Origin: Saccharothrix deserti
GTDB lineage: Bacteria > Actinomycetota > Actinomycetes > Mycobacteriales > Pseudonocardiaceae
Direction: 5' to 3'
DNA: 64,000 nucleotides
NCBI RefSeq assembly: GCF_009769385.1
Contig: NZ_VKAB01000018.1
Coordinates: 124,001 to 188,000, forward strand
Of this stretch, positions 59,119-64,000 are shown piece after piece. The position numbers and the translations under genes were made by a program. The stretch's first letter is position 1; every line of letters begins with the position of its first letter. The notes under the pieces are model-generated. The model was not told the origin of the DNA. It did no database searches and saw only the letters and a list, made by a program, of their open reading frames with translations.

Positions 59119-61023
59119 TCACTTCGTCGTGCAGACCGCTCCACGGATGCCTTGGGGCTGACTGACGTAATTCTGGTCCCCGTCGGTGCCCCAGACTTCA
59201 AAGCAGTACTGCCGCTTCGGCTCGATCGGAACCCGCGTCGTCTTGCCGCGCAACTCCGGCGTCTTCCGGTTCGGCTGCCCCTCGGGAGCTACGACCACCA
59301 CGTAACTCAGGTCGGCCGAGCTGCGCCACGCGAGATCAACGTGGTTGTCGGCCTCGGAGACCACCTCCAACTCGATCCGAGCCGCCGCTTCACCGCCCGG
59401 CGCACTCATGGTCGGCGGGATCGGCGCCGATGGCGGCGGATCTTCGCGGAGGAGGAGGAACGGCGCGGCGGCGAACAACCCCAACGCGCCCACAATGCCG
59501 ACGACCAGCCCGAGACGTCCCCGCCGATCCCCCTTGTCCGAAGGCTTGACCTCGGCGATCGGCATCCGCACAGGCGGCGCGGGCGAGACGGAAAAATACC
59601 CCTCGGGCTCCGGCGGTGACGTCAATCCCCCGCTCGCCCACTCGTCTCCGGGCGCTCCCGGCGACGGCGGTGCTACCGGCCCCCCAGGCGGCTGGACCGG
59701 CAAAACTCGACCCGACGGCGGCGCAACCGACAGAGGCGCGAAAGGCGGCCCAGACGGCGGCCCCACCGAGACCTCGCTTTCCCCCGGCGCAACCTGCGGC
59801 GATGCAGGCTGAGCATCGCCCGGCGGCGGCGCGGCCTGACTCGACGATGGCGCTACCGGCGGCAGTGCGAATGGTGTCCCAGCCGGCGGCGTCGGCGAGG
59901 CTTGGCCCGGCGGCGGCACGACCGGCAGCGGCGCGGACGGCGTCCCAGCCGGCGGCGCTACCGGAGCCTGGCTTCCCTGCGGCACGACCGGCAACGGCGC
60001 AGGCGGACCCTCACCCGGCGGCGGCGCGACCGGTAGGAACACAGGTGGAACGCCGCCCTGCGGCGGCCCTGGCGGAGGCTGGCTGGGCGGTGGCGCGAAC
60101 GGCGGCGGTGTGAGTGGCCGTGCGGTTGGTGGCGCGGTCGGTGGCGCGGTTGGCGGCGGGGCGAGCGGTGGGTGGATCGGGGGTGCGGGGGGCGTTCGGG
60201 CCGATGTGGTCGGGAAGTAGGTGGGCGGGGTGAGGTACGGGGTGTCGGCGAAGTCGTCGAAGCCCGAGCCGGCGATGGCCGCCAACTGGGCCGCCACGTC
60301 GAACGGACGGGTGTCGGGATCCCTCGCCATCAGTCCGCGGACCAGGTCGGCCAGGCCGGCGGGCAGGTCCGGTCGCGAGACCTCCGGCGCCGGGGCGCCC
60401 AGGACCCTCAGCAGGTGCTCTTCCGCCCGCTCACCCATCCGGCCCGGGTAGGGCACCTGGCCCGTGAGCGCCAGGTACAGCACGGCGCCCAGCCCGTACA
60501 GATCAGTGCGCGCATCACGCACGGCGTCGCGCACGGTCTCGGGTGCGGCGAAGTCGACCGGCGGGTCGGACGGGAAAGCGCGGCGCACCGCCAGGCCGCC
60601 GTCGGCCAGCACGGGCTCACCGGAAGCACGGAACAGGACGTTGGTCGCGGTCACCCCGCCGTGGACCAGCCCCGCGGCGTGGGCCGCGCCCAGTGCCTCG
60701 GCCAGCACCTGCCCCAGGTCCAGCACCTCGGCGACCGGCAGCGGTCCGTCGTGGCGCACTCTCGTCGCCAGCGAGTACCGGCACAGCTCCGAGACCACCG
60801 CGGTCACGCCGTCGGCCAGCTCCTCCACGCCGCGCACGACCGGTGTGAAGGGAACACGGCGCCACTTGGCGATCTCGCGTTCCACAGCGGCACGGGTGCG
60901 GCGGTCCAGTGAAATCGGGAACACCTTGTACGCGGTCCCGCCGCCCGCGTACACCGTCGCCACCGGGCCGACGCCCAGGGGGACGAGGTGGTTGCCAGGA
61001 GGATTCGCCATCGCGGTGCTCAT
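59119..61023 (-). CDS. Predicted membrane pseudokinase with Pro-rich linker and FN3-like tail
   Basis: 634 residues from ATG 61023 (ATG 61011 is an alternative). The kinase lobe keeps Lys33 ('GGTAYKVFPI') and the DFG Asp (Asp141 in 'LADGGLAV'), but the catalytic HRDxKxxN loop is HGGVTATN (121-128), lacking Asp and Lys. Substrate lobe features 'DFAAPETVRD' and 'RTDLYGLGAVLYLALTG' are present. A Pro-rich linker of about 200 residues, a membrane helix ('LGLVVGIVGALGLFAAAPFL') and an extracellular FN3-like domain follow. It may bind rather than phosphorylate partners. It is divergent from eccD. Confidence 0.85.
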   Translation of the reverse strand: MSTAMANPPGNHLVPLGVGPVATVYAGGGTAYKVFPISLDRRTRAAVEREIAKWRRVPFTPVVRGVEELADGVTAVVSELCRYSLATRVRHDGPLPVAEVLDLGQVLAEALGAAHAAGLVHGGVTATNVLFRASGEPVLADGGLAVRRAFPSDPPVDFAAPETVRDAVRDARTDLYGLGAVLYLALTGQVPYPGRMGERAEEHLLRVLGAPAPEVSRPDLPAGLADLVRGLMARDPDTRPFDVAAQLAAIAGSGFDDFADTPYLTPPTYFPTTSARTPPAPPIHPPLAPPPTAPPTAPPTARPLTPPPFAPPPSQPPPGPPQGGVPPVFLPVAPPPGEGPPAPLPVVPQGSQAPVAPPAGTPSAPLPVVPPPGQASPTPPAGTPFALPPVAPSSSQAAPPPGDAQPASPQVAPGESEVSVGPPSGPPFAPLSVAPPSGRVLPVQPPGGPVAPPSPGAPGDEWASGGLTSPPEPEGYFSVSPAPPVRMPIAEVKPSDKGDRRGRLGLVVGIVGALGLFAAAPFLLLREDPPPSAPIPPTMSAPGGEAAARIELEVVSEADNHVDLAWRSSADLSYVVVVAPEGQPNRKTPELRGKTTRVPIEPKRQYCFEVWGTDGDQNYVSQPQGIRGAVCTTK

Positions 61024-61122
61024 TGTCCCCACGGTGCCGCAGCACGTCCAGCCGCCGACCGCCGTGTCCGGTAGCTGCCGCGCGGGTACCACGGACATCG
61101 CCGCCGGTCCATCGTGACGCGC

Positions 61123-62403
61123 ATGAACACCACAGGGCTGGTGCGGGTGACGATCGCCGCACCCCACCGGCGCATCGATCTGGCGCTGCCCGAGCACTCG
61201 TCGGTCGCGGAAGTGCTGCCGGGGCTGCTGAAGCACGCGGGCGAGCCGCCCACCGACGACGGCTGGCTGCTGCGCAGGCCGGACGGCACCGCGTTGGAAC
61301 TCGGCCGCACGCTCGCCGCACACCGGGTGCGCGACGGCGAAGTTCTGCACCTGGCGCACCGGCGGACCGAGTGGCCGGAGTTGGAGTACGACGACCTGGT
61401 CGACGTGATCGCGTCCGGTCTCGGCCGGACGTGGGGTCCCCGGCACACGCGGCGGGCCGGGCTGCTCGCGGGCGGGGCGCTGGTGCTGCTCGGCGTCGTG
61501 CCGATGGCCGCCCTGGCGTCTCCGTGGTGGTCGTGGGGGCTGGCGGCGGTCCTGCTGTCGGCGGGTGTGGCGTTGGCACGGGCGTTCGGTGACGCGGGGG
61601 CGGGTGCGGTCGTCGCCGCGTTGGCGCTGCCGTTCGCCGGGCTGGGTGGCGTGCTGCTGTTCGGCACCGGACACGGCCTGGGCGCGCCGCACGTGCTGTC
61701 GGCGTGCGCGGCGGTGCTGGTGGTGGCGGTGCTAGCGCTCATCGGGGTGGCGGAACAGGCGGTGTGGTTCACCGGCGCGATCACGGCCGCACTGCTCGGT
61801 GCGGCCGGCGCGTGGTTGGCGTCCGACGTGCTGAACGGCGTCGAAGCGGCAGCGGTGGTCGCGGGCGCGGTGCTGGTGTTCTCGCCGATGTGCGCGCCGT
61901 TGGCGATCCGGCTGGGCCGGGTGCCGTTGCCGACGTTGCCGCGCACGGCCGCGGACCTGATCGCCGACCCACCGCGGCCGGCGCGGGCGGCGGTGCGCGA
62001 GGCGGTGGTGCGGGCGGATCGTCTGCTGACCGGGATGCTCGCGGGGTGCGCGGTCGTGCTGGTGGCGTGCGCGGTGCTGTTGACGCGCGGTGACGTGTGG
62101 GCCTTGGTGCTGCTGGGAGTGCTCGGCGTGGGGCTGTTGCTGCGCGCCCGGCTGTACCCGGCGGTGCGACAACGTGGTCCGCTGCTCGCCGCCGGTATCG
62201 CGGTGCTGGCGTGTCTGCCGACCGGGCCGGCGGTGATCGGGATCGGGGCGTTGGTGATCAGCGCGGGACTGGCCCGTACGAAACGCGGTGCGCGGTTGTC
62301 GCGCTACGCGGAGCTGCTGGAGATCGCCGTGGTCGTCGCCGTCGTGCCGGTGGTGTGCGCGGTGCTGGGGCTGTACGGGTACCTGCGCGGGTTGGGGGGC
62401 TGA
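61123..62403 (+). CDS. eccD: Type VII secretion membrane protein EccD
   Basis: 426 residues from ATG 61123 (GTG 61114 possible). Residues 1-80 are the ubiquitin-like YukD domain ('LVRVTIAAPHRRIDLALPEH', 'GEVLHLAHRR'). About eleven membrane helices follow, as in EccD. EccD forms the membrane vestibule of the ESX secretion complex. The start is divergent from the pseudokinase gene, 99 nt apart, and eccB follows after 2 nt. Confidence 0.9.
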   Translation: MNTTGLVRVTIAAPHRRIDLALPEHSSVAEVLPGLLKHAGEPPTDDGWLLRRPDGTALELGRTLAAHRVRDGEVLHLAHRRTEWPELEYDDLVDVIASGLGRTWGPRHTRRAGLLAGGALVLLGVVPMAALASPWWSWGLAAVLLSAGVALARAFGDAGAGAVVAALALPFAGLGGVLLFGTGHGLGAPHVLSACAAVLVVAVLALIGVAEQAVWFTGAITAALLGAAGAWLASDVLNGVEAAAVVAGAVLVFSPMCAPLAIRLGRVPLPTLPRTAADLIADPPRPARAAVREAVVRADRLLTGMLAGCAVVLVACAVLLTRGDVWALVLLGVLGVGLLLRARLYPAVRQRGPLLAAGIAVLACLPTGPAVIGIGALVISAGLARTKRGARLSRYAELLEIAVVVAVVPVVCAVLGLYGYLRGLGG

Positions 62404-62405
62404 CG

Positions 62406-63815
62406 GTGGCGTCGAACCGGGATCAGTTGCAGGCGCAGCAGTTCCTGCAGCAACGGGTGGTGTCGGCGCTCGTCACCGGCGAGACCGACCCCGAGCAGCC
62501 GCCGTTCCGCCGGGCGGTGGTGGCGGCGTTCGGCGGGATCGCGATCGCGGTGGTCGTGCTGGCGGCGTTCGGGGTGTACGGGATGGTGTCGCCGGGCGGG
62601 AGCAACGCTTGGCGTGGCGAGTTCGTGGTGGTGGAGAAGGAGACCGGCGCACGGCACGTGTACGTGGACGGTCGGCTGCACCCGGTGGCGAACTACGTGT
62701 CGGCGTTGCTGGCGTTGGGGAAGCACGCGGAGACGCGGACGGTGTCGCGCGAGTCGTTGGCGGGGGTGCCGCGCGGGCCGCGACTGGGGATCGCGGACGC
62801 GCCCGACTCGCTCCCGGACGTTTCCCGGCTGCTCACGGGTGGGTGGACGATGTGCTCCCAGCCCCGGCCGGACGTCACCGGTGCGACGGTGAACGACTCG
62901 GTGCTCGTCGTCGGTGGCGGTGTGCCGGGTGGGCGTCCGTTGGACGAACGCGCGCTGTTGGTGGACGTGCCCGAGACCGGTGACCAGTACCTGCTGTGGC
63001 GCGGCTTCCGGCACCGGATCCGGCAGGCCGACACGGTGGCGGTGGGCTTGGCGCTGCGGTCCGAGCCGCGGGCGCGGGTCGGTTCGGCGCTGGTCGACGT
63101 GCTGCCGGCCGGGGAGCCGATCGCGCCGATCGCGTTGCCGGACATCGGGGCCGCGTCCAAGGCGGCGCCCGGGGCGCGGATCGGACAGCTGTTCGTGGTC
63201 GAGACGTCCGGTGGCGAGGTGCAGCACTACCTCGTCGAGGCGGAGGTGCTGCGTCCCATCTCGGAGTTGCAGTACGACATCCAGCGCGCCTTCCAGCCGA
63301 CCGCGCAGGCTTATGACGGCGGTCAGCCGGTCGGTATCCCGCTGGGTCTGGTCGCGGCGGGCCAGGCGCGGCAGGGGCCGCCGGTGGAGTCCGGGCCGGG
63401 CAAGCCTCCCACCGGGCGGCCGGAGTTCGCCTCGGTGGACGGTTCGGTGCTGTGCGCGTCTTTCGACAGCACCGGTTCGCCTCCCGCACTGGTCGTGGAC
63501 CCCGACCTGCCGGACCCCGACCCGTTGATGACGGCGACGGCGCGGCGCACCGAGAACGGGACGCCGTTGGCGGATCGCGTGGTCGTGCCACCGGGCCGGG
63601 CCGCCGTGGTGGAGGTGATGCCGGGTCCCGACGCGCCCGTCGGCACGGTGGTGCTGGTGACCGACCAGGGCCGTGCGCACGCCTTGGCCAACCGCGAGGT
63701 CCTTGAAGTGCTCGGGTACGAAAACGTCACCCCCGTACGCCTACCGGTGAGCCTGGTCTCCCGCGTACCACACGGCTCCCCCCTCGACCCCGCCACCGCC
63801 CTCCGCCGCATCTGA
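62406..63815 (+). CDS. eccB: Type VII secretion protein EccB
   Basis: 469 residues from GTG 62406. The N-terminus 'ASNRDQLQAQQFLQQRVVSA' and 'LVTGETDPEQPPFRR' is the EccB signature. One membrane helix (about 45-65) and a long extracytoplasmic domain with two conserved cysteines ('WTMCSQPRPD', 'SVLCASFDST') follow. EccB joins EccC, EccD and EccE in the export complex and may be an ATPase in some systems. EccC, a mycosin and WXG100 substrates are not in the window and may lie beyond its right edge. Confidence 0.93.
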   Translation: MASNRDQLQAQQFLQQRVVSALVTGETDPEQPPFRRAVVAAFGGIAIAVVVLAAFGVYGMVSPGGSNAWRGEFVVVEKETGARHVYVDGRLHPVANYVSALLALGKHAETRTVSRESLAGVPRGPRLGIADAPDSLPDVSRLLTGGWTMCSQPRPDVTGATVNDSVLVVGGGVPGGRPLDERALLVDVPETGDQYLLWRGFRHRIRQADTVAVGLALRSEPRARVGSALVDVLPAGEPIAPIALPDIGAASKAAPGARIGQLFVVETSGGEVQHYLVEAEVLRPISELQYDIQRAFQPTAQAYDGGQPVGIPLGLVAAGQARQGPPVESGPGKPPTGRPEFASVDGSVLCASFDSTGSPPALVVDPDLPDPDPLMTATARRTENGTPLADRVVVPPGRAAVVEVMPGPDAPVGTVVLVTDQGRAHALANREVLEVLGYENVTPVRLPVSLVSRVPHGSPLDPATALRRI

Positions 63816-63833
63816 CGATCTCGCCACAACACC

Positions 63834-63872
63834 GCAACCGCCCCCTCACGCAACCACGGAGGGGGCGGTTGC
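63834..63872. terminator. Terminator hairpin 1 behind eccB
   Basis: GCAACCGCCCCCTC pairs with GAGGGGGCGGTTGC (14 bp, 11-nt loop), 19 nt after the eccB stop. It marks the end of the eccD-eccB transcript. Confidence 0.8.
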
Positions 63873-63938
63873 TGCATACACAAGACACCGCAACCGCTCT
63901 CGCTCCGGCGGGACCGGGCTACCGCATACACCAGACAG

Positions 63939-63977
63939 CGCAACCGCCCCTCCCGTTGCTGCAGAGGGGCGGTTGCG
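63939..63977. terminator. Terminator hairpin 2, related copy
   Basis: CGCAACCGCCCCTC pairs with GAGGGGCGGTTGCG (14 bp, 11-nt loop). It repeats the sequence and geometry of hairpin 1, and the preceding GCATACACCAGACA also repeats GCATACACAAGACA (from 63874). It may belong to a convergent gene beyond the window. Confidence 0.75.
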
Positions 63978-64000
63978 GTGTGTGGGTGCCGGTTAGCGGC

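Overview
The window is very GC-rich DNA with dense, high-GC3 genes, many GTG/TTG starts and 4-bp ATGA/GTGA gene overlaps. Together with a type VII secretion locus, CsoR and CmtR metal sensors, SARP and DauR-like regulators and large carbohydrate-active loci, this indicates an actinomycete. Saccharothrix, Lentzea or Actinosynnema-type Pseudonocardiales is my inference, not a proven placement. No rRNA, tRNA, CRISPR array or intact mobile element was seen.

Left part (1-9.5 kb): the 5' part of an amidohydrolase gene; a secreted M43-type metalloprotease behind a perfect Crp-like palindrome; a histidine-kinase/LuxR remnant cut by a truncated IS4-type transposase; a lipoprotein; an NmrA-like gene with an internal in-frame deletion; a MarR-glyoxalase pair divergent from an acetyltransferase; and a secreted LVIVD/PA-domain protein. 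Next comes a long intergenic region with an 18-bp hairpin and a G-quadruplex motif, then a secreted M15-like peptidase (9.9-10.4 kb).

Carbohydrate locus (10.5-25 kb): a LacI regulator is divergent from a long minus-strand series: cytoplasmic GH127, lipoprotein sugar-binding protein, two ABC permeases, secreted zinc protease, Tat-exported GH127 with LamG domain, secreted GH43 and a very large secreted (alpha/alpha)6 hydrolase. The layout fits breakdown of beta-L-arabinofuranosyl plant wall material: exported enzymes and protease outside, import by the ABC system, and final hydrolysis inside. No ABC ATPase is encoded, so a shared MsiK-type ATPase is expected.

Middle part (25-42 kb): a BlaI/M56 sensor-protease pair; a copper operon (CsoR, CopZ, a secreted partner, CopA) with a perfect CsoR operator; an alpha/beta hydrolase abutting a truncated DUF2157 gene; a MerR regulator; a glycosyltransferase plus amylo-alpha-1,6-glucosidase pair preceded by a CIRCE-like element; a DivIVA-like coiled-coil protein; CmtR with a CDF transporter; a 160-bp cluster of direct and inverted 22-bp repeats; two decayed genes (Rho-N, ECF sigma); and a DauR-like regulator with D-amino-acid and ornithine-cyclodeaminase-like enzymes.

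Right part (42-64 kb): a minus-strand chaperone-like operon (split J-like protein, GrpE-like, large Hsp70-like, TPR/OmpA membrane protein), then a type VII (ESX-like) secretion region. This has eccE with LuxR and SARP regulators, two paralogous OmpR-type response regulators and one kinase, a beta-propeller/FN3 protein, MoxR, DUF58, a transglutaminase-fold protein lacking its usual catalytic residues, a predicted membrane pseudokinase, eccD and eccB. The window ends in two related terminator-like hairpins. At least seven genes are truncated, internally deleted or frameshifted.
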